The notes below the pieces were generated by a model. That model was not told where the DNA came from, did no database searches, and saw only the letters and a program-made list of their open reading frames with translations. The translations under genes and the position numbers were made by a program. From Glaciihabitans sp. (GTDB taxonomy: Bacteria > Actinomycetota > Actinomycetes > Actinomycetales > Microbacteriaceae), in NCBI GenBank assembly GCA_025463785.1, contig JAODBD010000009.1, positions 186,001-250,000 of the forward strand: a stretch of 64,000 bases of DNA. Reading direction: 5' to 3'. Below, in pieces: positions 26,974-36,134 of the stretch (the stretch's first letter is position 1; each line of letters begins with the position of its first letter).

Positions 26974-27411
26974 ATGACGGACGACCTCCCGCCGATGCTG
27001 ACCGAAATCCGCAGCGACTTTCTCGACCTCGAAGTGCGCGAACGCCTGCAGTTGCTGCTCGAGTTTGCGAACGAGTTGCCAGAGCTGCCTGAGCGGTACA
27101 GCACACATCCCGACCTGCTCGAACGGGTCGAGGAATGTCAGTCTCCGGTGTTCATATTTGTCGAGGTCGACGGCAGCAATGTCGTGCACCTCTTCGCGAC
27201 TGCTCCTCGTGAAGCGCCCACAACGCGAGGATTCGCCTCGATCCTGGTTCAGGGACTGGCCGGTCTCACCGTCGACGAAGTCCTCGGCATCCCCGACGAT
27301 TTCGCCCAGGGACTTGGGCTCACCGAGGCGGTCAGTCCACTCCGTGTGCGGGGAATGACTGCCCTGCTCGGGCGCGCAAAACGCCAGGTTCGCGAGAAAA
27401 CGGCCGCGTGA
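26974..27411 (+). CDS. SufE-family sulfur acceptor protein
   Basis: 145 residues, normal length. The acceptor Cys is in RVEECQSPVFIFVEVDG (about residue 52), followed by APTTRGFASILVQGLAGLTV and ALLGRAKRQV. SufE proteins accept sulfur for Fe-S cluster assembly. In this two-gene arrangement the donor is probably the rhodanese next door, not SufS. Its stop overlaps the next gene by 4 bases. Confidence 0.92.
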   Translation: MTDDLPPMLTEIRSDFLDLEVRERLQLLLEFANELPELPERYSTHPDLLERVEECQSPVFIFVEVDGSNVVHLFATAPREAPTTRGFASILVQGLAGLTVDEVLGIPDDFAQGLGLTEAVSPLRVRGMTALLGRAKRQVREKTAA

Positions 27412-28127
27412 TCCTGACGCGGGTGTACCCGGCGGCCGATGCTCCCATCGATTTGGATGCCGCGGATGCCCGCGACCGCCTCGCAGACCTGTATCGTCCA
27501 CCGCGCGAGGACTGGCTGCGGCTCAATCTCATCGGCAGTGTCAGCGGCAGCGCTACCGGCAGCGATGGCACGAGTGAGACGCTCACTAACCCGGCCGACC
27601 GCGCACTCCTCGGCGTGATTCGCACCCTCTCGGAGGTCGTTTTGGTTGGCGCAGCGAGCGTTCGCGCCGAAGGATATTTCGTGCCGCGACGCGCTGCGCT
27701 GGCCGTCGTCACGAGCACGGGCGACCTGACCGGACATCGCATCACCTCGACCGGGCAACGTGGACCTCTCATCGTGCTGTGTCCGGGTAGCAGTGCCGCG
27801 ATGGCCCGGGCAACGGTCGAAGACCCGGATGCGCTGGTCATCCCCGTTCCGGATACCGGCGGGATGCTGGCGGCTGCCGACATCGTGAGCGCGCTTAGAT
27901 CCGCGGGGTTTCGCTCGATCGTCGCTGAAGGCGGCCCCATCCTCGCGGCCCATCTGCTTGCTGGCGAGGTTGTCGACGAGGTCTGTCTGACGACCAGCCC
28001 GGTGCTGAATGGAGCCAGCATCCCGCTGTTCGGATCGAGCGAATTCACCGCGCGACCACTCGAACTCACCCAACTTCTCGTGGACAACGCCAGCGGGTTA
28101 TACGCTCGCTGGCGCGCAACGAGGTAG
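27408..28127 (+). CDS. RibD C-terminal-domain (dihydrofolate-reductase-fold) protein
   Basis: 239 residues. RLNLIGSVSGSATGSDGTSE is the substrate/NADPH motif of the RibD-C family, followed by VLVGAASVRAEGYF and IVAEGGPILAAHLLAGEVVDE. Related proteins reduce pyrimidine intermediates of riboflavin synthesis. As a stand-alone gene outside a rib operon the true substrate is uncertain. GTG start overlaps the sufE stop. Confidence 0.85.
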   Translation: MILTRVYPAADAPIDLDAADARDRLADLYRPPREDWLRLNLIGSVSGSATGSDGTSETLTNPADRALLGVIRTLSEVVLVGAASVRAEGYFVPRRAALAVVTSTGDLTGHRITSTGQRGPLIVLCPGSSAAMARATVEDPDALVIPVPDTGGMLAAADIVSALRSAGFRSIVAEGGPILAAHLLAGEVVDEVCLTTSPVLNGASIPLFGSSEFTARPLELTQLLVDNASGLYARWRATR

Positions 28128-28143
28128 CCAACTCGCGCGGAGG

Positions 28144-29340
28144 TCAGGTTAGCCGACTGAGCCAACTGCCGATGTCGTTGTTCCAGCGTTCCGGGTCGTA
28201 GTTCCAGAGCTTGGTGTGACGCGCCACCGTGAATTCGTCATACGTGACGAGGTCGGGTCGTGCAGCAGCAAGTGCGCGGGACGCCTCCGGGGGGACGTAC
28301 CCGTCGTCCGCGCTGTGCAGAAGCAGGATCGGCACGGTTAGCTCGCCGGCCCGAGTAACAAAGTCGAGTCGATCGAGCGCGATCGGAGCGTGCTGGCCGG
28401 TCAGGGGGCCGCCCCATGTCGCGCCGATGAGGCCGGCTGCGATGGTACTGACGGGCTTCGGGATGCGCATCATCTCGGCCTGGTAATTCAGCGTTGGCCC
28501 CCATGCGACCACGGGAGATTCGAGAATCAGGCCCCGGATGACACCGGCATTCGCCGAGCGCGTCGCGACCTGCAAAATGGTCGCCCCGCCCATCGACCAC
28601 CCCATCAGCACAACCTCGGTCGCTCCGTGCTCGATCGCATAACTGAGTGCCGCGTCGACGTCATTCCACTCGGTCGAACCGAGCCCGTAGCGGCCGTCGT
28701 CGCTCTGTGGTGCATCCCCGTCGTTGCGGTAGGACACCAGCAGCGAGTTGTAGCCGCAGCGCCGCACGACCTCAATCGCTCGGAGACATTCCTGCCTGCG
28801 CACTCCCCTGCCGTGAACTCCGATCAGCCAGCGACCGGTGTCCTCGACGACGGGGACGACCCAGGCCGGCGCTGGTCCGACCGGAGTCTCGATGAGCACG
28901 CTCTGGTAGGGAACGGCCAGTTCTCCCGGACCCAGATACACCCATCCGGCGAGATAGCCGCGCTCGGATGCGGCGAGGTCGCCAAAGTCGACGGCGAGCA
29001 GCTCGCGAGTGACCGACGTTGGCGTGACCTCGATGATCTTGCCGATCTTCGCGTGGCCCGATCCCCGTGCAAACCAGAAGCTGTAGGTGCCGTGAAGCAG
29101 CGAATCGAGAGTGGGTGAGAGCGTGATCGTCTCCGCCGTGCTGGCAATGATTCGGATGTCTTCGATCCGTCGCTTGCTCGGCGTGATCACCTTGCGCGCC
29201 ACCAGGACCGAGAAGGAGCCGACCGTGATCGCCGCGAGCAGCGCCAGCGCGCCGGCGGCAATCACCGTGCTCACTGCGATCCGCGTTGCGCTGGGAGCTC
29301 GTCTGACCATTCGTCCACACCTCGTCATGGTTCGAAGCAT
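28144..29340 (-). CDS. membrane-anchored alpha/beta hydrolase
   Basis: 398 residues. An N-terminal membrane anchor (about 20-48: RIAVSTVIAAGALALLAAIT) precedes an extracytoplasmic beta-rich part and an alpha/beta hydrolase domain. The nucleophile Ser is in VVLMGWSMGGATIL, the Asp in LLLHSADDGYVPPEAS, and the His in FTVARHTKLWNYD. Substrate unknown (peptidase or esterase type). Convergent with the RibD-like gene, divergent from DUF3000. Confidence 0.88.
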   Translation of the reverse strand: MLRTMTRCGRMVRRAPSATRIAVSTVIAAGALALLAAITVGSFSVLVARKVITPSKRRIEDIRIIASTAETITLSPTLDSLLHGTYSFWFARGSGHAKIGKIIEVTPTSVTRELLAVDFGDLAASERGYLAGWVYLGPGELAVPYQSVLIETPVGPAPAWVVPVVEDTGRWLIGVHGRGVRRQECLRAIEVVRRCGYNSLLVSYRNDGDAPQSDDGRYGLGSTEWNDVDAALSYAIEHGATEVVLMGWSMGGATILQVATRSANAGVIRGLILESPVVAWGPTLNYQAEMMRIPKPVSTIAAGLIGATWGGPLTGQHAPIALDRLDFVTRAGELTVPILLLHSADDGYVPPEASRALAAARPDLVTYDEFTVARHTKLWNYDPERWNNDIGSWLSRLT

Positions 29341-29397
29341 CCGCAGGAAACGGCGAGCCTCACCAGAGTGATTACCAAAAAAGCCTAACCTTCACTC

Positions 29398-29994
29398 GTG
29401 TCCGATTCTGTCGCAGGAACGCCGGTTCCTCTCGCCTTTTCGAACGCCGTCATGGCGCTCGAATCGGCAAAGACGCGCCCGGAACTCTCCATTACCGAGA
29501 TCCCGGCGCCCGGCAATCTTGCCCCGTTCTCCATAGCCCTTGCTGCGGATGTGACACCAGCCAGGCACGGAGTTGACTCGCCGCTCGGCACCGGCCGGTT
29601 CATCCTGCTGCACGATCCGGCGGCTCCTGAAGCGTGGGGTGGGGTCTTTCGCGTGGTGTGTTTCGCCCAGGCGCCGCTTGAGACCGATATTGGCATCGAC
29701 CCGTTTCTCGCCGATGTTGCCTGGTCCTGGCTGGTTGACGCTCTGGCCACCCGCGGCGCGAACTACATCGCCGCATCGGGTACCGCAACCAAGATTCTCT
29801 CGACGGGATTCGGCGAGCTGGAGTCTCAGGGCGACGGCGCACTTATCGAACTTCGGGCATCCTGGACGCCGACCGACCCCGAGATCGCCTCACATGTGGA
29901 AGGGTGGAGTGAGTTGTTGTGCATGTTGGCCGGGCTTCCCCCGGCGGTCGAAGGAGTGAGCCTGTTGTCAGCACACCGGGTAGGTCGTGAGTAG
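29398..29994 (+). CDS. DUF3000 family protein
   Basis: 198 residues from GTG 29398. GTGRFILLHDPAAPEAWGG and FRVVCFAQAPLETDIGIDPF are the family's recognisable centre. Actinobacteria-specific family of unknown function, regularly found just before ribonuclease D. Overlaps the rnd start by 8 bases. Confidence 0.9.
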   Translation: MSDSVAGTPVPLAFSNAVMALESAKTRPELSITEIPAPGNLAPFSIALAADVTPARHGVDSPLGTGRFILLHDPAAPEAWGGVFRVVCFAQAPLETDIGIDPFLADVAWSWLVDALATRGANYIAASGTATKILSTGFGELESQGDGALIELRASWTPTDPEIASHVEGWSELLCMLAGLPPAVEGVSLLSAHRVGRE

Positions 29995-31231
29995 TTCTGC
30001 GGAACAACCGACGCCGGCCGCAAAACAAGCGGACCATGCGATGGTCAATGTCATCGACACGCGGGAGTCATATCTTGAGGCCGTCGCCGAGATTTCAGCA
30101 GGTAACGGTCCGATAGCAATCGACGCCGAGCGGGCGTCCGGTTTCCGCTACTCGCAGCGGGCATACCTCATCCAAATCTTCCGCCGTGGTGCTGGCACCT
30201 ATCTGTTTGATCCGCCCGCCGTTGGCTCCTTCACCGAGCTGAACGACGCCATTAAAAACGAAGAGTGGATTCTGCACGCGGCCAGCCAGGACCTCACGTG
30301 TCTCCGCGAGGTCGGACTCGACCCCCTGTTGCTGTTCGATACCGAACTGGGTGCGAGGTTGGCGGGGCTGCCCCGTGTGGGCCTCGGCACCGTCGTCGAA
30401 GACTTGCTCGGCATCCACCTGGCAAAGGAATTCTCCGCTGCGGATTGGTCGACCAGGCCACTCCCCCAGGCCTGGCTGGTTTATGCGGCCCTCGACGTCG
30501 AACTGCTCGTCGACCTGCGCGAAGCGATGGGCAAGCTGCTCGACGACGCAGGCAAGACAGACATCGCCCGCCAAGAGTTCGAGTCCGTGCTCGGCCGTGA
30601 CTTTCATCCCGTCCGGGAGCAGCCCTGGCGCAGGCTGAGCGGCGTCCACTCGGTGAAAGGAGTCCGCGGACTCGCGGTCGCCCGCGAACTGTGGCAGGCA
30701 CGGGATGACTTCGCCCGCGAAACAGACACAGCGCCCGGTCGGCTGGTTCCCGACTCCGCTCTCGTCGCGGCCGCTCGCACCCTGCCGGCGACCAAACGCG
30801 ACCTGGTAGGGATGCGTGAGTTTACCGGACGGGCGAGCCGATCGCAGATCGACCGATGGTGGGATGCCATCCAGGCGGGCCTGACCACGACCGATCTTCC
30901 CGTGCTCCGCGCCACGGGCGACAGCATGCCACCACCTCGTGCCTGGTCGGATAAGAACCCCGAGGCTGACCGCCGGCTCAAGACGGCACGTGCCGCCGTA
31001 ATTGAGGTGTCGACCGAACTCAACATTCCGGTCGAGAACCTGCTGACACCGGAACTTCTTCGTCGGGTCGCGTGGGCGCCTCCGGATCCCGCAGACGAAT
31101 CCAGCATTCGCGCCGCGCTTGCCGAGATGGGCGCGCGGGAGTGGCAGCTTGACGCAACTGCACAGGTAATCGACAAAGCCTTTGTGGAAGCCAGCCAAAC
31201 GATCGAGGCACCCCCCGAGGCCGAGTCGTAG
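29987..31231 (+). CDS. rnd: ribonuclease D
   Basis: 414 residues. DEDDy exonuclease domain: IAIDAERASGFRYSQRAYLI (Asp, Glu), AASQDLTCL (Asp) and VYAALDVELLVDL (Tyr, Asp). An HRDC domain near 205-285 (WRRLSGVHSVKGVRGLAVAR) and a second C-terminal helical domain follow. Trims the 3' ends of stable RNAs. Translationally coupled to DUF3000. Confidence 0.95.
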   Translation: MSSSAEQPTPAAKQADHAMVNVIDTRESYLEAVAEISAGNGPIAIDAERASGFRYSQRAYLIQIFRRGAGTYLFDPPAVGSFTELNDAIKNEEWILHAASQDLTCLREVGLDPLLLFDTELGARLAGLPRVGLGTVVEDLLGIHLAKEFSAADWSTRPLPQAWLVYAALDVELLVDLREAMGKLLDDAGKTDIARQEFESVLGRDFHPVREQPWRRLSGVHSVKGVRGLAVARELWQARDDFARETDTAPGRLVPDSALVAAARTLPATKRDLVGMREFTGRASRSQIDRWWDAIQAGLTTTDLPVLRATGDSMPPPRAWSDKNPEADRRLKTARAAVIEVSTELNIPVENLLTPELLRRVAWAPPDPADESSIRAALAEMGAREWQLDATAQVIDKAFVEASQTIEAPPEAES

Positions 31232-31322
31232 GAACAGTCAAAGGATTATGGGCCGCTTTTTAGCTGCCTAGGATCGAAGACAGCGTCCGATTTGTAGTGG
31301 ACGTGTGACTGTGGGAGGCATT

Positions 31323-32519
31323 GTGGCCGAGAAAGCCGAAGTCGTTTTCGTCGACGGGGTACGGACCCCGTTTGGACGAGCCGGTGAAAAGGGAATGTAC
31401 TGGAATACCCGAGCGGACGACCTCGTTGTGAAGGCCATGATCGGCCTGCTCGAGCGCAACCCGAAGCTCCCGAAGGACCGCATTGACGATGTCGCAATCG
31501 CCGCAACCACTCAAACCGGCGATCAGGGACTGACCCTCGGTCGAACCGCAGCGCTGCTGGCTGGCCTGCCGAAATCCGTGCCCGGATACGCCATCGATCG
31601 GATGTGCGCTGGTGCGATGACCTCTGTCACTACCATTGCCGGCGCTATCGCGTTTGGCGCGTACGATGTCGGGATCGCGGGCGGCGTCGAGCACATGGGG
31701 CGTCATCCCATGGGCTTTGGCGCAGATCCGAACCCACGCTTCCTGTCTGAGAAGCTCGTGAGCGCCGAAGCGCTCAACATGGGCAATACGGCCGAGCGCA
31801 TCCACGACAGGTTCCCGCAACTCACCAAGGAGCGCGCCGACCGGTTTGCGATGCACAGCCAGCAGAAGGCTGCCGCCGCTTATGAGAACGGCAAGCTGCA
31901 GCCCGACCTGATCCCCGTCGCAACTCGCAGTGAAAGCGGCTGGGGACTCGCCACGCGCGACGAGGCTCTGCGCCCAGATACCACCATGGAGGGCCTTGCC
32001 GCCCTGAAGACACCATTCCGCCCGCATGGCCGTGTTACCGCGGGCAATTCGTCCGGGCTGAACGATGGCGCAACGGCCAGCATCATCGCCAGCGCAGATG
32101 CCGCCAAAGAGTTCGGACTGACCGCCAAGATGCGGATGGTCAGCTTCGCCTTCGCCGGGGTCGAACCCGAAATCATGGGCATCGGCCCCGTCCCGTCGAC
32201 CGAAAAGGCACTCCGCAAGGCCGGTCTGACCATCAATGACATCGGGCTGTTCGAGCTCAACGAGGCCTTCGCGGTGCAGGTGCTCTCCCTCCTCGATCAT
32301 TTTGGTATCGACGACGACGACCCGCGGGTCAACCAGTGGGGCGGCGCGATCGCGATCGGGCATCCGCTCGCTTCGTCAGGTGTTCGCCTCATGATTCAGC
32401 TTGCTGCGCAGTTCGCGGAACATCCCGAAGTGCGTTATGGCCTCACCGCGATGTGCATCGGTCTCGGCCAGGGCGGATCCGTCATCTGGGAAAACCCGAA
32501 CTTCAAGGGGAAGAAGTAA
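31323..32519 (+). CDS. fadA: acetyl-CoA acyltransferase (3-ketoacyl-CoA thiolase)
   Basis: 398 residues from GTG 31323, chosen because a GGGAGG ribosome-binding site lies 6 bases upstream; a GTG at 31305 is the alternative. Catalytic Cys95 in AIDRMCAGAMTSV, His in GGAIAIGHPLASSG, second Cys in TAMCIGLGQGGSVIWE. Cleaves 3-ketoacyl-CoA in fatty-acid beta-oxidation. Directly followed by fadB with no gap, so the two subunits of the beta-oxidation complex are made together. Confidence 0.96.
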   Translation: MAEKAEVVFVDGVRTPFGRAGEKGMYWNTRADDLVVKAMIGLLERNPKLPKDRIDDVAIAATTQTGDQGLTLGRTAALLAGLPKSVPGYAIDRMCAGAMTSVTTIAGAIAFGAYDVGIAGGVEHMGRHPMGFGADPNPRFLSEKLVSAEALNMGNTAERIHDRFPQLTKERADRFAMHSQQKAAAAYENGKLQPDLIPVATRSESGWGLATRDEALRPDTTMEGLAALKTPFRPHGRVTAGNSSGLNDGATASIIASADAAKEFGLTAKMRMVSFAFAGVEPEIMGIGPVPSTEKALRKAGLTINDIGLFELNEAFAVQVLSLLDHFGIDDDDPRVNQWGGAIAIGHPLASSGVRLMIQLAAQFAEHPEVRYGLTAMCIGLGQGGSVIWENPNFKGKK

Positions 32520-34643
32520 ATGGCCGGCGAATTCGAAGAACTGCGCGCCCTGTCCGCGGATGAGGTTGTCACGCACTCGTATGCGCGCGACATCGCGCTG
32601 CCTTCGGGTGGCACTCTCGTCCTGATCACGCTCGACAACGGGAGGGACCACACGCGCCCGAACACCCTCGGGCCGCTGAGCCTGCTCGAGTTGAGCGACA
32701 CCCTGGATGCCCAGAAGGCACGCGCTGCGAAGGGGGAGATCAAGGCCCTAGCGGTCGTTGGCAAGCCGTATTACCTTGCGGCCGGCGCCGATCTTTCGAA
32801 GGTCAACGAAATTCCATCGGTGGAGATTGGTAAGCAGATGGGGCGGCTGGGTCACTCAGCGCTCGGTCGCCTGTCAGACCTTGGCGTGCCATCCTTCGTC
32901 TTCATCAACGGCCTCGCACTCGGTGGCGGCCTCGAAATTGCACTGAACGCGACCTATCGCACAGTCGACAGTTCGGCCCCGGCCATTGGTCTGCCCGAGG
33001 TGTTTCTTGGGCTAATCCCCGGTTGGGGCGGCGCGTGGCTGCTGCCGAACCTGATCGGCATAGAGAACGCCCTCAAGGTCGTGATCGAGAATCCGCTTAA
33101 GAACAACCGGCTGCTCAAAGGCCAGGACGCCTTCGACCTGGGAATCGCGGATGCCGTCTTCGGCCCCGCGAACTTCCTCGAGGACTCAATTCTCTGGGCC
33201 GATGGCGTCATCGCGGGCAAGACCAGGGTCAAGCGGTCGAACGAGCCCGGCAAGATCGAGCGTGCAGTGAAATGGGATGTCGCCATCAACATCGCGACCA
33301 AGATGCTCGAAAGTCGGATCGGGCGCGTCGCAAAGTCGCCCTACGCGGCGCTCAACCTCCTCAAGGCCGCGAAGAACACCGACAAGAAGACGGGCTTCGC
33401 CACCGAGGACGAAGCGCTGGCCGAACTCATTTCGGGCGACCAGTTCAAGGCGAGCATCTACGCGTTCAACCTCGTGCAGAAGCGCGCAAAGCGTCCAGCT
33501 GGCGCTCCCGACAAGGCGATCGCCAAGAAGGTCACGAAAGTCGGAGTCATCGGTGCTGGCCTCATGGCCAGCCAGTTTGCACTGCTCTTCGTGCGTCGCC
33601 TGCAGGTGCCCGTAGTCATTACCGACCTCGACCAGGCGCGCGTTGACAAGGGTGTTGCGTACATCCACGACGAGATCGAGGCGCTGCTCAGCAAAGGCCG
33701 CATCTCCAGGGATGAGCGCAACCGACTGCAGGCGCTCGTCACCGGCACCACGAACAAGGCGGACTTCGCCGACTGCGACTGGGTCATCGAGGCGGTCTTC
33801 GAAGAACTGGGTGTGAAGCAGGATGTCTTCGCCGACGTCGAGCAGTACATCTCCCCCGAGGCCGTGCTGGCGACCAACACGTCGTCTCTGTCGGTGGAGC
33901 AGATCGGCGCGAAGCTGGCGCATCCGGAGCGACTCGTCGGGTTCCACTTCTTCAATCCGGTGGCAGTAATGCCGCTGGTCGAGGTCGTTCGCACGCCGAA
34001 CACGGATGACGCCACGCTCTCGACCGCGATGGTGACGGCAGCGAAGCTGCGCAAGAACGCCGTCATTACCACTGATACTCCCGGATTTGTCGTCAACCGC
34101 ATCCTCGCCAAGGTCCTTGGCGAAGCGATGCACGCGGTCGACACCGGCACACCGTTCGAGGTCGTGGATGGCTCGGTCAAGCCGTTCGGTTTGCCGATGA
34201 CCCCGTTCGAGTTGCTCGAACTGGTCGGCCTCAAGGTCGGCGCGCACGTGCTCGACACTCATCACGCGGCGTTCCCCGACCGCTTCTTCGACAGCGAGAA
34301 CCTGCACAAACTCGCCGAGCTCGGACACATTTTCGAGCGTGACGCGAAGGGCAAGATCAAGGGTTACGACAAGAAAGCTGTCGAGATCGTGTCGGGCGGA
34401 ACCTCGCCGATGACGGGCGAAGAACTGCGCATCCGAATCGAAGACGGCCTGGCCGACGAGATCCATCGGATGCTCGAGGACGGCGTCGTTTCCGCGGCGG
34501 AAGACATCGACCTCTGCCTGATTCTGGGTGCGGGATATCCGTTCCAGATGGGTGGTGTTACACCCTATCTCGACCGCGTGGGAGCATCCGAACGGGTCTT
34601 CGGAGGCACCTTCCACTCCCCGCTCATCCGCGGAGTCGTGTAG
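32520..34643 (+). CDS. fadB: fatty-acid oxidation multifunctional enzyme (enoyl-CoA hydratase / 3-hydroxyacyl-CoA dehydrogenase)
   Basis: 707 residues. The N-terminal crotonase domain has the AAGADLSKV oxyanion segment, Glu in GLALGGGLEIAL and Glu in GLPEVFLGLIPGWGG. The dehydrogenase domain follows from about 340: KVGVIGAGLMASQFALLF (NAD fold), GFHFFNPVAVMPLVEVV (catalytic His) and TPGFVVNRILAKVLGEAM. The NAD motif has GAGLMA where GxGxMG is usual. Works with FadA. Confidence 0.96.
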   Translation: MAGEFEELRALSADEVVTHSYARDIALPSGGTLVLITLDNGRDHTRPNTLGPLSLLELSDTLDAQKARAAKGEIKALAVVGKPYYLAAGADLSKVNEIPSVEIGKQMGRLGHSALGRLSDLGVPSFVFINGLALGGGLEIALNATYRTVDSSAPAIGLPEVFLGLIPGWGGAWLLPNLIGIENALKVVIENPLKNNRLLKGQDAFDLGIADAVFGPANFLEDSILWADGVIAGKTRVKRSNEPGKIERAVKWDVAINIATKMLESRIGRVAKSPYAALNLLKAAKNTDKKTGFATEDEALAELISGDQFKASIYAFNLVQKRAKRPAGAPDKAIAKKVTKVGVIGAGLMASQFALLFVRRLQVPVVITDLDQARVDKGVAYIHDEIEALLSKGRISRDERNRLQALVTGTTNKADFADCDWVIEAVFEELGVKQDVFADVEQYISPEAVLATNTSSLSVEQIGAKLAHPERLVGFHFFNPVAVMPLVEVVRTPNTDDATLSTAMVTAAKLRKNAVITTDTPGFVVNRILAKVLGEAMHAVDTGTPFEVVDGSVKPFGLPMTPFELLELVGLKVGAHVLDTHHAAFPDRFFDSENLHKLAELGHIFERDAKGKIKGYDKKAVEIVSGGTSPMTGEELRIRIEDGLADEIHRMLEDGVVSAAEDIDLCLILGAGYPFQMGGVTPYLDRVGASERVFGGTFHSPLIRGVV

Positions 34644-34650
34644 CCGCGCG

Positions 34651-34668
34651 CCCGCGAACCACCGCGGG
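34651..34668. terminator. small hairpin between fadB and the aldo/keto reductase
   Basis: CCCGCG (34651-34656) pairs with CGCGGG (34663-34668), loop AACCAC, in the 34-base gap between the convergent genes. Short but GC-only; likely helps end both transcripts. Confidence 0.5.
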
Positions 34669-34677
34669 ACGCCCTAC

Positions 34678-35652
<975 letters not shown>

Positions 35653-35657
35653 GTTGG

Positions 35658-36032
35658 TTAGATCCCTTTCCGATACGTCGCGATCTTGAAGTCGATCGCG
35701 GCGAGACTGTTGGTCATCTCGTCGAGTTGGGCGACGACGCTAACACGGTGCGCTTCCAGGAGCGCAAGACGCGCGGCGAACGACGAGTCGCCCTGCCGAA
35801 CGAAGTCGACATACTCGCGCACCCTGGCAATCGGCATGGCCGTCGACCGCAGCTTCGTCAGAAACTGGACCCACTGGATGTCGAGCCCGGTATAGCGACG
35901 ATGTGTCGAGGACGCGCGCCCCACCCCGCCCAGCATCAGGCCCTCCCGCTCGTAGTAACGAAGTGTGTGAGTTGAAAGTCCGGTCTGTTCGGCGGCCTCC
36001 GAGATGGAAACCGCCTCATCAACGAGTGTCAT
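35658..36032 (-). CDS. MerR-family transcriptional regulator
   Basis: 124 residues. The N-terminal winged helix [23 protein letters not shown] is followed by a coiled-coil ([20 protein letters not shown]...). There are no conserved C-terminal Cys residues for metal sensing, so it probably senses an organic or electrophilic signal. Leads the two-gene merR-AKR operon from an overlapping autoregulated promoter. Confidence 0.93.
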   Translation of the reverse strand: MTLVDEAVSISEAAEQTGLSTHTLRYYEREGLMLGGVGRASSTHRRYTGLDIQWVQFLTKLRSTAMPIARVREYVDFVRQGDSSFAARLALLEAHRVSVVAQLDEMTNSLAAIDFKIATYRKGI

Positions 36033-36038
36033 GTCTTC

Positions 36039-36069
36039 AGGCTAGAACTTAGAGTGCACTCGAAGTCAA
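36039..36069 (-). promoter_or_regulatory. MerR-type promoter with 19-bp spacer
   Basis: On the minus strand -35 TTGACT (36064-36069) and -10 TAGCCT (36039-36044) are separated by exactly 19 bases, the over-long spacing that MerR regulators correct. A 20-base near-perfect dyad ACTTAGAGTGCACTCGAAGT (36047-36066, one mismatched pair) fills the spacer. The -10 ends 7 bases before the merR ATG, so the transcript is probably leaderless. Confidence 0.85.
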
Positions 36070-36134
36070 ACTCGGAGCTTTCGGGTCGCTTGACGGAGCG
36101 GCGACCGCGACAAGCCGCCCGAGAGTGCGGCCGG

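Noticed and set aside
26158-27501. 447-codon open frame on the minus strand opposite the sulfurtransferase/sufE genes
   Set aside because: It lies entirely antisense to two well-recognised genes, has no family match, and is of the kind expected from high third-position GC.
33186-34616. 476-codon minus-strand frame opposite fadB
   Set aside because: Antisense shadow of a clear beta-oxidation gene; no motifs.
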